From: Hippasteria phrygiana
Lineage: Eukaryota; Echinodermata; Asteroidea; Valvatida; Goniasteridae
DNA: 64,000 bases
Direction: 5' to 3'
Assembly: GCA_037893225.1 (NCBI GenBank)
Contig: JAZGUH010000451.1
Location: forward strand, 2,684,001 to 2,748,000
Both the position numbers and the translations under genes were made by a program. Within the stretch, counting starts at the first letter, position 1; each line of letters opens with the position of its first letter. The notes beneath the pieces were generated by a model that was not told the DNA's origin, searched no databases, and saw nothing but the letters and a program-made list of their open reading frames with translations. Of the stretch, positions 51,756 to 64,000 are shown piece by piece.

Positions 51756-54700
51756 TTTTTTTTTTCTTTTCTTTTTCAGACTTTTGCCCATAGCATTTGT
51801 ACACGTTTTCTTTCTGCCAGGCACTTTGGCTACTTTTATGCAGCCGATTGCTTTTAAACTTAACAGACACTTAGACCAACTGCTCAGGATGCATGCCGAT
51901 CTTTTACGTCATGGTGACGTCATCACGTGATTTTTTATGAATTTTTGAATTTTGAAAATCGTAACATTCATTAAATTATATCTAGCGAACAAAACAAGAT
52001 ATTTTCAAAATTCTTTTTGTTATAGCTTTGGTATGTCTCAAAGATATGCCTTAAAAAGCGAAAATTGTGTGACGTCATGATGACGTCATCAAAAATGCTT
52101 TTTTTTTTTAACGCATGTAAGGGTCAATCTGATTACAAAAATGTATATATTGAATTTTGCTGTACCCAATTCCAAAATTTCATGATCGTGGCTCACTCAA
52201 GTAAGAAATAACAGCCATTTCAAAATTTAGACCAAATTCAATATAACACAAAGGAATTCTGGGACGGGCAGATAACCATGGCTATTATGTGCTTGCTGTT
52301 TATAAAAGGGGTTGATTTCTAGTCTTTTTTCAAGTCGCTAAATTTTTGAAGTTTTAGAATGTAACATTCTTTTCAATATATCTAGCGAACAAAACAAGAT
52401 ATTTTAAAAATTCTTTTTGTTATAGCTTTGGTATGTCTCAAAGATATGCCCTAAAAAGCGAAAATTGTGTGACGTCATGATGACGTCATCAAAAATATGT
52501 TGTTTTTTTAACGCATGTAAGGGTCAATCCGATTACAAAAATGTATACATTGAATTTTCCTGTACCCAATTCCAAAATTTCATGATCGTGGCTCACTCAA
52601 GTAAGAAATGACAGCCATTTCAAAATTTAGACCAAATTCAATATAACACAAAGGAATTCTGGGAAGGGCTGATAACCATGGGTATTATGTGCTTGCTGTT
52701 TATAAAACGGGTTGATTTCTAGTCTTTTTTCAAGTCGCTAAATTTTTGAAGTTTTAGAATCGTAACATTCTTTTCAATATATCTAGCGAACAAAACAAGA
52801 TATTTTCAAAATTATTTTTGTTACAGCTTTGGTATGTCTCAAAGATATGCCATAAAAAGCGCAAATTGTGTGACGTCATGATGACGTCATGAAAAAAATT
52901 CTTTTTTCAAGTCGCTAGAATATTGCACATAGCATTTGTAAACGTTTTCTTTCTTACCGGCCACTTTGGCTACTTTTAAACTTGGCAGACACTTACACCA
53001 ACTGCTCACAATGTGTGCCGAACTTTTACGTCATGATGACGTCATCACATGTCACGTGACGTCATCTTAAAGGGGCATTTTTTCGAAGCCATATATCTAC
53101 AAAAGTACAAGTCCGATTAAGTTGAAACGTAATATCTAGGTATGCCACCGGGTGTTATAGATGAACATTGACATGATGTTATGATTACGTCATCACATGT
53201 CACGTGACGTCATCTTAAAGGGGCAGTTTTTGAAGCCATATATAAACAAAAGTACAAGTTCGATTAAGTTGAAATGTAATATCCAGGTAGGTCTGCAGGT
53301 TTATGGACGAAAATTGACATGACATTATGATGATGATGTCATCACACGTCTCAAAGATATGCCCTAAAAAGCGAAAATTGTGTGACGTCATGATGACGTC
53401 ATCAAAAATATGTTTTTTTTTTTACGCATGTAAGGGTCAATCCGATTAAAAAAATGTATACATTGAATTTTCCTGTACCCAATTCCAAAATTTCATGATC
53501 GTGGCTCACTCAAGTAAGAAATGACAGCCATTTCAAAATTTAGACCAAATTCAATATAACACAAAGGAATTCTGGGAAGGGCTGATAACCATGGCTTAAA
53601 TGTGCATGCTGTTTATAAAAAGGGTTGATTTGTAGTCTTTTTTCAAGTCGCTGAATTCTTGAAGTTTTAGAATCGTAACATTCTTTTCACTATATCTAGC
53701 GAACAAAACAAGATATTTTCAAAATTATTTTTGTTATAGCTTTGGTATGTCTCAAAGATATGCCCTAAAAAGCGAAAATTGTGTGACGTCATGATGACGT
53801 CATCAAAAAAATTCTTTTTTCAAGTCGATAGAATATTGCCCATAGCATTTGTAAACGTTTACTTTCTTACCGGCCACATTGGCTACTTTTAAACTTGGCA
53901 GACACTTACCCCAACTGCTCACAATGTGTGCCGAACTTTTACGTCCTGATGACGTCATCACATGTCACGTGACGTCATCTTAAAGGGGCATTTTTCGAAG
54001 CCATATATCTACAAAAGTACAAGTCCGATTCAGTTGGAACGTAAGGTATGCCACCTGGTGTTATAGATGAAAATTGACATGACGTTATGATCAAGTCATA
54101 ACATGTCACGTGGTGTCATCTTAAAGGGGCACTCGCTAGATTATTGCCTATAGCATTTGTACACGTTTTCTTTCTTACCGGCACTTTGGGTACTTTTAAA
54201 CTTGGCAGACACTTAGACTAACTGCTCACAATGTGTGCCGAACTTTTACCTCTTGATGACGTCATGACATGCCACGTGACGTCATCTTAAAGGGGCAGTT
54301 TTTGAAGCCATATATCTACAAAAGTACAAATTCGATTAAGTTGAAAAGTAATATCTAGGTAGCCCAGTAGGTTTATAGCTGAAAATTGACATGACATTAT
54401 CATAATTGATGTCATCACATGTCACGTGACGTCATCTTAAAGGGGCAGTTTTTGAAGCCATATGTCTACAAAAGCACAAGTCCGATTAAGTTCAAAAGTA
54501 ATATCTAGGTAGCCCAGTAGGTTTATAGATAAAAATTGAATTGACGTTATGATGACGTCATCACATGTCACGTGACGTCATCTTAAAGGGGCAGTTTTTG
54601 AAGCCATATATAAACAAAATTACAAGTTCGATTAAGTTGAAAAGTAATATCTAGGTAGCCCAGTAGGTTTATAGCTGAAAATTGACATGACATTATCATG

Positions 54701-55394
54701 ATGTCATCACATGTCACGTGACGTCATCTTAAAGGGGCAGTTTTTGAAGCCATATCTACAAAAGTACAAGCTCGATTAAGTTGAAATGTAATATCTAAGT
54801 AGGCCAGCAGGTTTATAGATGAAAATTGACATGACGTTATGATGACTTCATCACATGTCACCTGACGTCATCTTAAAGGGGCAGTTTTTGAAGCCACATA
54901 TAAACAAAAGTACAAGTTCGATTAAGTTGAAATGTAATATCCAGGCAGATCTGCAGGTTCATAGATGAAAATTGACATGACATTATGATGACTTCATCAC
55001 ATGTCACGTGACGTCATCTTAAAGGGGCAGTTTTTGAAGCCATCTATCTACAAAAGTACAAGTTCGATTAAGTTGAAACGTGGTATCTAACATGAATTTT
55101 AAACAATTTTTGATAATTCTTGTAATATATTTTTAGGTCATACACACTTAAATATAAATGTGAAAAATGTGTGACGTCTGATGACGTAATCATGGTCATC
55201 AACTCCTTGTATGCTCACATTTCCAAAACGATTATGAATAAGCCTACGTGATTGCATGACCTGTCGTAGACGACAATGAATGTAAAACGAGATTTGTTGA
55301 TCCACCATTGAAATCTCAAAAATTAAGAATCAAACTACCAAAAACCCCCCAAACGAAACAGCCCTGTGTTTGTCCACAAACACCAAAGCTCTAG
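51756..55394 (+). mobile_element. Helentron-like element 11 (family A), longest, internally recombined
   Basis: At 3.6 kb it is longer than its neighbours. It runs through long and short units to about 53350, then jumps from a short unit (ATGATGTCATCACACGTC) back into a 400-bp unit at TCAAAGATATGCCC and repeats the series. It ends with the element 5 type of 3' block and CTAG at 55391-55394. The jump looks like unequal exchange between two elements. Confidence 0.8.
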
Positions 55395-55442
55395 TTGGCT
55401 GTTTCGAAAGTTTTTCGAAACAGCCCTTGTTTTCGTTAAGAT

Positions 55443-55474
<32 letters not shown>

Positions 55475-56996
55475 TTTTTCTTTTTCAGACTTTTGCCCAT
55501 AGCATTTGTACACGTTTTCTTTCTGCCAGGCACTTTGGCTACTTTTATGCAGCCGATTGCTTTTAAACTCAACAGACACTTAGACCAACTGCTCAGGATG
55601 CATGCCGATCTTTTACGTCATGGTGACGTCATCACGTGATTTTTTATGAATTTTTGAATTTTGAAAATCGTAACATTCATTAAATTATATCTAGCGAACA
55701 AAACAAGATATTTTCAAAATTCTTTTTCTTATAGCTTTGGTATGTCTCAAAGATATGCCCTAAATTGCGAAAATTGTGTGACGTCATGATGACGTCATCA
55801 AAAATGTGTTTTTTTGTTAACGCATGTAAGGGTCAATCCGATTACAAAAATGTATTCGTTGAATTTTCCTGTACCTAATTCCAAAATTTCATGATCGTGG
55901 CTCACTCAAGTGTGAAATAGGAGCCATTTCAAAATTTAGACCAAATTCAATATAACACAAAGGAATTCTGGGAAGGGCTGATAACCATGGGTATTATGTG
56001 CTTGCTGTTTATAAAACGGGTTGATTTCTAGTCTTTTTTCAAGTCGCTAAATTTTTGAAGTTTTAGAATCGTAACATTCTTTTCAATATATCTAGCGAAC
56101 AAAACAAGATATTTAAAAAATTATTTTTGTTATAGCTTTGGTATGTCTCAAAGATATGCCATAAAAAGCGCAAATTGTGTGACGTCATGATGACGTCATG
56201 AAAAAAATTCTTTTTTCAAGTCGCTAGAATATTGCACATAGCATTTGTAAACGTTTTCTTTCTTACCGGCCACTTTGGCTACTTTTAAACTTGGCAGACA
56301 CTTACACCAACTGCTCACAATGTGTGGCGAACTTTTACGTCATGATGACGTCATCACATGTCACGTGACGTCATCTTAAAGGGGCATTTTTTCGAAGCCA
56401 TCTATCTACAAAAGTACAAGTCCGATTAAGTTGAAACGTAATATCTAGGTATGCCACCGGGTGTTATAGATGAACATTGACATGATGTTATGATTACGTC
56501 ATCACATGTCACGTGACGTCATCTTAAAGGGGCAGTTTTTGAAGCCATATATAAACAAAAGTACAAGTTTGATTAAGGTGAAATGTAATATCCAGGTAGG
56601 TCTGCAGGTTTATGGACGAAAATTGACATGACATTATGATGATGATGTCATCACACGTCACGTGACGTCATCTTAAAGGTGCAGTTTTTGAAGCCATATA
56701 TAAACAAAAGTACAAGTCCGATTAAGTTGAAACATGTATCTAGGTATGCCACCGGGTGTTATAGGTGAACATTGACTTGACGTTATGAAGTGATCACATG
56801 TCACGTGATGTCATTTTAAAGGGGCATTCGCTACACTATTCCCCATAACATTTTGTACTCGATTTCTTTCTTTAAACCAATCCTTCACACATCCAATAAC
56901 GTTAATTATTGTATAAACATTTGACTAACTAACACAATAAAAAAAACACGAAACAGCCCTGTGTTTGTCCACGGGACAAACACATAACATGTCTAG
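55395..56996 (+). mobile_element. Helentron-like element 12 (family A), short, with 5' module
   Basis: The 5' module starts at 55397, only two T's after the previous CTAG. The body is reduced to two 400-bp units and three to four short units. The 3' block is the element 9 type. The 3' hairpin has an extended perfect stem, GTGTTTGTCC / GGACAAACAC with loop ACG, and ends at CTAG 56993-56996. Confidence 0.85.
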
Positions 56997-59386
56997 TTTT
57001 CTTTTTTTTTTCTTTTTCAGACTTTTGCCCACAGCGTTTGTACACGATTTCTTTCTGCCAGGGACTTTGGCTACTTTTATGCAGCCGATTGCCTTTAAAC
57101 TTAACAGACACTTAGACCAACTACTCAGGATGCATGCCGAACTTTTACGTCATGATGACGTCATCACGTGATTTTTTATGAATTTTTGAATTTTGAAAAT
57201 CGTAACATTCATTAAATTATATCTAGCGAACAAAACAAGATATTTTCAAAATTCTTTTTCTTATAGCTTTGGTATGTCTCAAAGATATGCCCTAAATTGC
57301 GAAAATTGTGTGACGTCATGATGACGTCATCAAAAATATGTTGTTTTTTTAACGCATGTAAGGGTCAATCCGATTACAAAAATGTATACATTGTATTTTT
57401 CTGTACCCAATTCCAAAATTTCATGATCGTGGCTCACTCAAGTAAGAAATGACAGCCATTTCAAAATTTAGACCAAATTCAATATAACACAAAGGAATTC
57501 TGGGACGGGCTGATAACCATGGCTATTATGAGCTTGCTGTTTATAAAAGGGGTTGATTTCTAGTCTTTTTTCAAGTCGCTGAATTCTTGAAGTTTTATAA
57601 TCGTAACATTCTTTTCACTATATCTAGCGAACAAAACAAGATATTTTCAAAATTCTTTTTGTTATAGCTTTGGTATGTCTCAAAGATATGCCCTAAAAAG
57701 CGAAAATTGTGTGACGTCATGATGACGTCATCCAAATTTTTTTTTTTTTTAAACGAATGTAAGGGTCAATTCGATTACAAAAATGTATACATTGAATTTT
57801 TCTCTACCTAATTCCAAAATTTCATGATCGTGGCTAACCCAAGTAAGAAATAGCAGCCATTTCAAAATGTAGACCAAATTCAATATAACACAAAGGAATT
57901 CTGGGAAGGGCAGATAACCATGGCTTAAAAGTGCATGCTGTTTATAAAAAGAATTGATTTGTAGTCTTTTTTCAAGTCGCTGAATTTCTAAATTGTTTAA
58001 ATCGTAACATTCTTTTCAATATATCTAGCGAACAAAACAAGATATTTTCAAAATTCTTTTTGTTATAGCTTTCGTATGTTTCAAAGATATGCCCTAAAAA
58101 GCGAAAATTGTGTGACGTCATGATGACGTAATAAAATAAATGTGTTTTCAAGTCGCGAGAATAGTGCCCATAGCATTGTAAACGTTTTCTTTCTTACCGG
58201 CCACTTTGGCTACTTTTAAACTTGGCAGACACTTACCCCAACTGCTCACAATGTGTGCCGACCTTTTACGTCATGATGACGTCATCACATGTCACGTGAC
58301 GTCATCTTAAAGATGATTTTTCAAGGGCCCATATCTAGAGAGCCGTAGGTCCGATTTCCTTTAAACCCGGTATGTTGGTAGACCACCACGTGTTATAGAT
58401 GAAAATTTACGTGACGTCATGATGACGTCATCATACGATTTTATAGTAATTTTAAAGTTTTTGAACATTAAAGTTTCTTAAAGCCATATCTCATCAACAG
58501 AACATGCTAAATCCAAAATTCTTTTTGGAATAGCTTTGTTAGCTCCTATATTCTTTCACATACATGGGAAAATGTGTGACGTCATCATGACGTCATCAAA
58601 AATGTTCTTTTTTGAAACACATATAAAGGTACGTGCGATCGTCATAAAAATTGCTGGGTAGGTAGATAATGCTACTAGCATGTCAAATCCAAAGTAACGT
58701 CATGGTGACGTCATCGGCTGATTTTCTATGAAATTTTTAGTTCTATCCCAAATCCCATAGACTTTGTACACGAATTTTGTAAGTGGCACTTTGCTCACTA
58801 AACAACCTCAGATCTTAATCAGGCTTAACACAAACAAAGACCCTAAGCTAAAAATGTATGCCGAAACGTGACATCATGATGACGTCATGATGACGTCATC
58901 ACGTGTCACGTGACGTCATTTTAAAGGTGCATTTTTCATTTTATCAATGAAAATTGTGGTGACTTCATGAGGACGTCATCATATCATCTTATATTAATTT
59001 TTAAGTTTTGTTAGCTCCGATATTCTTTCATTTCAATGTGAAAAAGTGTGACCTCATCATGACGTCAAAAATGTGCTTTTGAAAAACACATAAGAATAGG
59101 TCTGATTATTATAAAAATTGGTGGGTAGGTAGATAGTGCCAGTAGAATGTAACATCCGAAGTGACGTCATGATGACGTCATCTTCTAATTTTCTATGAAT
59201 CTTTTTGTTCTATCCAAAATCCCGTAGACTTTGTACACGAATTTTGTACAAATCACTTTACTCACTATAAACATCAGATCTTAATCAAACTTAACACAAA
59301 CATAGAACGTACGCTGAAGTTTTAGGGTGGAAAAAAAAAACACGGAAAAGCCTTGTGTTCTGTTTCAAACAGACACAAACCTCTAG
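56997..59386 (+). mobile_element. Helentron-like element 13, chimera of family A 5' and family B 3'
   Basis: It starts as family A (CTTTTTCAGAC, 400-bp units to about 58140). It switches near 58250-58320 to family B units (AGTTCTATCC-type starts near 58739 and 59206). It ends with the family B arm GGAAAAGCC, hairpin TGTGTTCTGTTT/AAACAGACACA and CTAG at 59383-59386. The B part matches element 1. Confidence 0.8.
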
Positions 59387-62188
59387 TTTCTTTTTCTTCT
59401 TCTTCTTCTTACTTTAGTTCCATCCCAAATCCCATAGACTTTGTACATGAATTTTATAGGTGGCACTTTGGTCACTAAACAATCTCAGATCTTAATACAA
59501 ACATAGACCCTAACCTGAAATTGTATGCCGAAGAGTGACGTCATGATGACGTCATCACGTGATTTTTTATGAATTTTTGAATTCTTAAAATCGTAACATT
59601 CTTTTCAATATATCTAGCGAACAAAACAAGATAATTTCAAAATTCTTTTTGTTATAGCTTTGGTATGTCTCAAAGATATGCTCTAAAAATCGAAAATTGT
59701 GTGACGTCATGATGACGTCATCAAAAAAGTGTTTTTTCTTAAACGCTTGTAAGGGTCATTCCGATTACAAAAATGTATACATTGAATTTAGCTGTACCTA
59801 ATTCCAAAATTTCATCATCGTGGCTCACTCAAGTAAGAAATAACAGCAATTTCAAAATTTAGACCAAATTCAATATAACACAAAGGAATTCTGGGAAGGG
59901 CAGATAACCATGGCTTAAAAGAGCATGCTGTTTATAAAAGGGGTTGATTTCTAGTCTTTTTTCAAGTCGCTGAATTCTTGAATTGCTAAAATCGTAACAT
60001 TCTTTTAAATATATCTAGCGAACAAAACAAGATTTTTTCAAAATTTTATTTTGTTATAGCTTTGGTATGTCTCAAAGATATGTCCTAAAAAGCGAAAATT
60101 GTGTGACGTCATGATGACGTCATCAAACATTTTTTTTTTTTAACGCTTGTAAGGGGCAATCCGATTACAAAAATGTATACATTGAATTTATCTGTACCTA
60201 ATTCCAAAATTTCATGATCGTGGCTCACTCAAGTAAGAAATACCAGCCATTTCAAAATTTAGACCAAATTCAATATAACACAAAGGAATTCTGGGAAGGG
60301 CGGATAACCATGGCTTAAATGTGCATACTGTTTATAAAAAGGGTTGATTTCTAGTCTTTTTTCAAGTCGCTAGACTATTGCCCATAGCATTTGTAAACGT
60401 TTTCTTTCTTACCGTCTACTTTGGCTACTTTTAAACGAGGCAAACACTTACCCCAACTGCTCACAATGTGTGCCAAACTTTTACGTCATGATGACGTCAT
60501 CACATGTCACGTGACGTCATCTTAAAGGGGCAGTTTTTGAAGCCATATATCTACAAAAGTACAAGTTCGATTAAGTTGAAACGTAATATCTAGGTATGCC
60601 ACCGGGTGTTATAGATGGAAATTGACATGACGTTATGATGACGTCATCACATGTCACGTGACGTCATCTTAAATGTGATTTTTCAAGGGCCCATATCTAG
60701 AGAACCGTTGTTCGGATTGCCTTTAAACCTGGTATGTTGGTGGCCCACCACGTGTTATAGATGAAAATTGAGGTGACGTCATGATGACGTCACAATACGA
60801 TTTTATAGTAATTTTAAAGTTTTTGAACCTTAAAGTTTCTTAAAGTCATATCTCATCAACAGAACATGCTAAATTCAAAATTCTTTTTGGAATAGATTTG
60901 TAAGCTCCTATATTCTTTTACGTAAATGGGAAAAATGTGTGACGTCATCATGACGTCATCAAAAATGTACTTTTTTGAAACACATATAAGGGTACGTCCG
61001 ATCGTCATAAAAATTGGTGGGTGGGTAGATAATACTACTAGCATGTAAAATCCAAAGTGACGTCATGATGACGTCATCGGCTGATTTTCTATGAATTGTT
61101 TTGTTCTATCCCAAATCCCTTAGACTTTGTACACGAATTTTGTAAGTGGCACTTTGGTCACTAAACAACCTCAGATCTTAATGAGACTTAACACAAACAA
61201 AGACCCTTAGCTGAAAATGTATGCCGAAGAGTGACGTCATGATGACGTCATCACGTGTCACATGACGTCATCATAAAGGTGCATTTTTCAAGGGCCCATA
61301 TCTAGAGAACCGTAGGTCCGATTGCCTTAAAACCTGGTATGTTGGTGGGCCACCACGTGTTATAGATGAAAATTGAGGTGACGTCATGATGACGTCATCA
61401 TACGATTTTATAGTAATGTTTAAGTTTTTGAATCTTAAAGTTTCTTGAAGCCATATCTCAACAGAACATGCTAAATTCAAAATTCTGTTTGTAATAGCTT
61501 TGTTAGCTCCGATATTCTTTCACATAAATATGAAAAATGTGTGACGTCATCATGACGTCATCAAAAATGTGCTTTATAGAAACACATATAAGGGTAAGTC
61601 CGATCGTCATAAAAATTGGTAAGTAGGTAGACAGTGCCACTAGCATGTAAAATCCCGGGTGACGTCATGATAACATCATTGGTTAATTTTCTATGAATTT
61701 TTAAATGTTTCAAATTCCATTGTGCTATATAAATTGTATACTGTCGTTGATCAGATTGACTCCAACCTTGACATAGGCCACGTTGCAAATATATTGTCTT
61801 TGACAAGTGCCGTCGTGATGACGTCATCATGGGTCACATGACATCATCTTAAAGGTGCATATTTTAAGGTCCTATATCTAGAGAACTGTACTTAAGATTG
61901 CATCTATTCTTGGTATGCTGGTAGGCCAACTAGGATTACAGATACAAATTGATGTGACGTCACGATGACATGATCATACCATTTTATAGCTTTGTTTAAT
62001 TTTTCCAACTTTTAAGCCATATCTCTTTAACGGAACATGCAAATGTCGAAATTCTTTTATTAAAACGTTTGTTTGGTCACATATACTAAAATATAAATGT
62101 GAACAACGTATGCAAAATTCGAAGTGATGTAATAAAAAAATGCGGAAAAGCCCTATGTTCTGTTCTTGTAACAGACATAGATCTCTAG
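59387..62188 (+). mobile_element. Helentron-like element 14 (family B ends)
   Basis: It starts TTTCTTTTTCTTCTTC, with an uninterrupted TTC tract leading into ACTTTAGTTCCATCCC, the empty form of the LINE target. The body mixes 400-bp units (59560-60370) and family B units (60660-61900). It ends GGAAAAGCC, hairpin CTATGTTCTGTT / AACAGACATAG and CTAG at 62185-62188. Confidence 0.8.
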
Positions 62189-64000
62189 TTTCTTTTTTTT
62201 TCTTTTTTTTTTCAGACTTTTGCCCATAGCATTTGTACACGTTTTCTTTCTGCCAGGCACTTTAGCTACTTTTATGCAGCCGATTGCCTTTAAACTTAAC
62301 AGACACTTAGACCAACTGCTCAGAATGTATGCCGAACTTTTACGTCATGATGACGTCATCACGTGATTTTGTATGAATTTTTGAATTTTGAAAATCGTAA
62401 CATTCATTAAATTATATCTAGCGAACAAAACAAGATATTTTCAAAATTCTTTTTCTTATAGCTTTGGTATGTCTCAAAGATATGCCCTAAAAAGCGAAAA
62501 TTGTGTGACGTCATGATGACGTCAACAAAAATATGTTGTTTTTTTAGCGCATGTAAGGGTCAATCCAATTACAAAAATGTATACATTGAATTTTCCTGTA
62601 CCCAATTCCAAAATTTCATGATCGTGGCTCACTCAAGTAAGAAATAACAGCCATTTCAAAATTTAGACCAAATTCAATATAACACAAAGGAATTCTGGGA
62701 CGGGCAGATAACCATGGCTATTATGTGCTTGCTGTTTATAAAAGGGGTTGATTTCTAGTCTTTTTTCAAGTCGCTGAATTTTTGAAGTATTAAAATCGTA
62801 ACATTCTTTTCAATATATCTAGCGAACAAAACAAGATATTTTCAAAATTCTTTTTGTTATAGCTTTGGTATGTCTCAAAGATATGCCCTAAAAAGCGAAA
62901 ATTGTGTGACGTCATGATGACGTCATCAACAAATCTTTTTTTTAAACGCATGTAAGGGTCAATCCGATTACAAAAATGTAATCATTGAAATTTTCTGTAC
63001 GAAATTCCAAAATGTCATGATCGTGGCTCACTCAAGTAAGAAATGACAGCCATTAAAAAATTTAGACCAAATTCAATATAACACAAAGGAATTCTGGGAC
63101 GGGCTGATAACCATGGCTATTATGAGCTTGCTGTTTATAAAAGGGGTTGATTTCTAGTCTTTTTTCAAGTCGCTGAATTTTTGAAGTTTTAAAATCGTAA
63201 CATTCTTTTCAATATATCTAGCGAACAAAACAAGATATCTTCAAAATTATTTTTGTTACAGCTTTGGTATGTCTCAAAGATATGCCCTAAATGGCGAAAA
63301 TTGTGTGACGTCATGATGACGTCATCAACAATATTTTTTTTTTAAACGCATGTAAGGGTCAATCTGATTACAAAAATGTATACATTGAATTTTCCTGTAC
63401 CTAATTCCAAAATTTCGTGATCGTGGCTCACTCAAGTAAGAAATAGGAGCCATTTCAAAATGTAGACCAAATTCAATATAACACAAAGGAATTCTGGGAA
63501 GGGCTGATAACCATGGCTTAAATGTGCATGCTGTTTATAAAAAGGGTTGATTTGTAGTCTTTTTTCAAGTCGCTGAATTCTTGAAGTTTTATAATCGTAA
63601 CATTCTTTTCACTATATCTAGCGAACAAAACAAGATATTTTCAAAATTCTTTTTGTTATAGCTTTGGTATGTCTCAAAGATATGCCCTAAAAAGCGAAAA
63701 TTGTGTGACGTCATGATGACGTCATAAAAAAATTCTTTTTTCAAGTCGATAGAATATTGCCCATAGCATTTGTAAACGTTTACTTTCTTACCGGCCACAT
63801 TGGCTACTTTTAAACTTGGCAGACACTTACCCCAACTGCTCACAATGTGTGCCGAACTTTTACGTCCTGATGACGTCATCACATGTCACGTGACGTCATC
63901 TTAAAGGGGCATTTTTCGAAGCCATATATCTACAAAAGTACAAGTCCGATTCAGTTGGAACGTAAGGTATGCCACCTGGTGTTATAGATGAAAATTGACA
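62189..64000 (+). mobile_element. Helentron-like element 15 (family A), continues past window
   Basis: T/C-run start and TTTCAGACTTTTGCCC, then about three 400-bp units and the beginning of the short units. The part from about 63180 on is almost the same as elements 5, 6 and 8. The 3' end lies outside the window. Confidence 0.8.

Larger units (their letters stand above)
22978..64000. promoter_or_regulatory. Recurrent paired CRE palindromes and CACGTG/CRE fusions
   Basis: TGACGTCATGATGACGTCA, two 8-bp CRE palindromes with starts 11 bp apart, occurs in nearly every internal unit of the array. A second recurrent block is TCACGTGACGTCATC, where the E-box CACGTG overlaps TGACGTCA. Outside the array the same words are in the reverse Helentron-like fragments (11584-12327, 15922-16388). 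CRE is the known site of CREB/ATF-type bZIP proteins and CACGTG of bHLH proteins. No nearby host gene is visible, so a role for the mobile elements themselves is the inference. Confidence 0.6.

Noticed and set aside
22978..64000. CRE/E-box clusters as enhancers of nearby genes
   Set aside because: No host gene is visible in the window. The sites are parts of mobile repeat units, so ordinary gene regulation cannot be claimed from sequence.

Overview
Eukaryotic (metazoan) DNA with no ordinary host gene that I can recognise. Nearly everything supported is mobile-element sequence. A THAP-bearing TTAA-type transposon, Tx1-clade (L1 superfamily) LINEs, a CR1/L2-like LINE, a mariner-like relic and Helitron/Helentron-like elements together suggest a marine invertebrate such as a cnidarian, lancelet or mollusc. 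The phylum cannot be fixed from the sequence. There are no bacterial-type genes, tRNAs, rRNAs or CRISPR arrays.

Left part (1-14.2 kb): three decayed minus-strand copies of one Tx1-clade LINE. Copy A (1-5663) and copy B (5685-11568) lie head to tail across a shared (GAA)n tract. Copy C (12328-14195) is 5'-truncated. Copy A is broken by a 1.13-kb THAP-containing TTAA element (1470-2596) and by the 3' end of another LINE (about 2970-3473). Copy B is broken by a 1.2-kb insertion holding mariner-like transposase remnants (8239-9473). For the THAP and mariner-like insertions, removing one copy of the flanking duplication restores the LINE reading frame.

Middle part (14.2-22.4 kb): an undescribed stretch with a short tandem repeat; reverse transcriptase and endonuclease remnants of a second LINE type; a reverse-oriented Helentron-like fragment; a small inverted-repeat element; and a decayed single-exon gene of about 1,500 codons (16840-21415, minus) from an uncharacterised metazoan family with a possible FEN1/XPG-like nuclease region.

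Right part (22.4-64 kb): a head-to-tail array of about 15 nonautonomous Helitron/Helentron-like elements. Their 3' ends carry a terminal hairpin followed by CTAG and a T-run. Some 5' ends carry a perfect hairpin whose outer arm is complementary to the 3' subterminal arm. The hairpins differ between copies by paired compensatory changes. Internally the elements are built from tandem units of about 400, 146-151 and 606 bp, each carrying paired CRE palindromes (TGACGTCA) 11 bp apart and often CACGTG fused to a further CRE. Two terminal families (GGCTGTTTCG and GGCTTTTCC) are interleaved and form chimeras.

Inside one element, exactly in its (TTC)n tract, sits the best-preserved LINE (25064-31599). 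Its ORF2 is open for 1,298 codons and its ORF1 is broken only by one frameshift at a C-tract. Four LINE ends in the window abut TTC/GAA repeats, so the two systems are linked: the Helentron-like elements carry the TTC tract, and the LINE appears to use it as its target.
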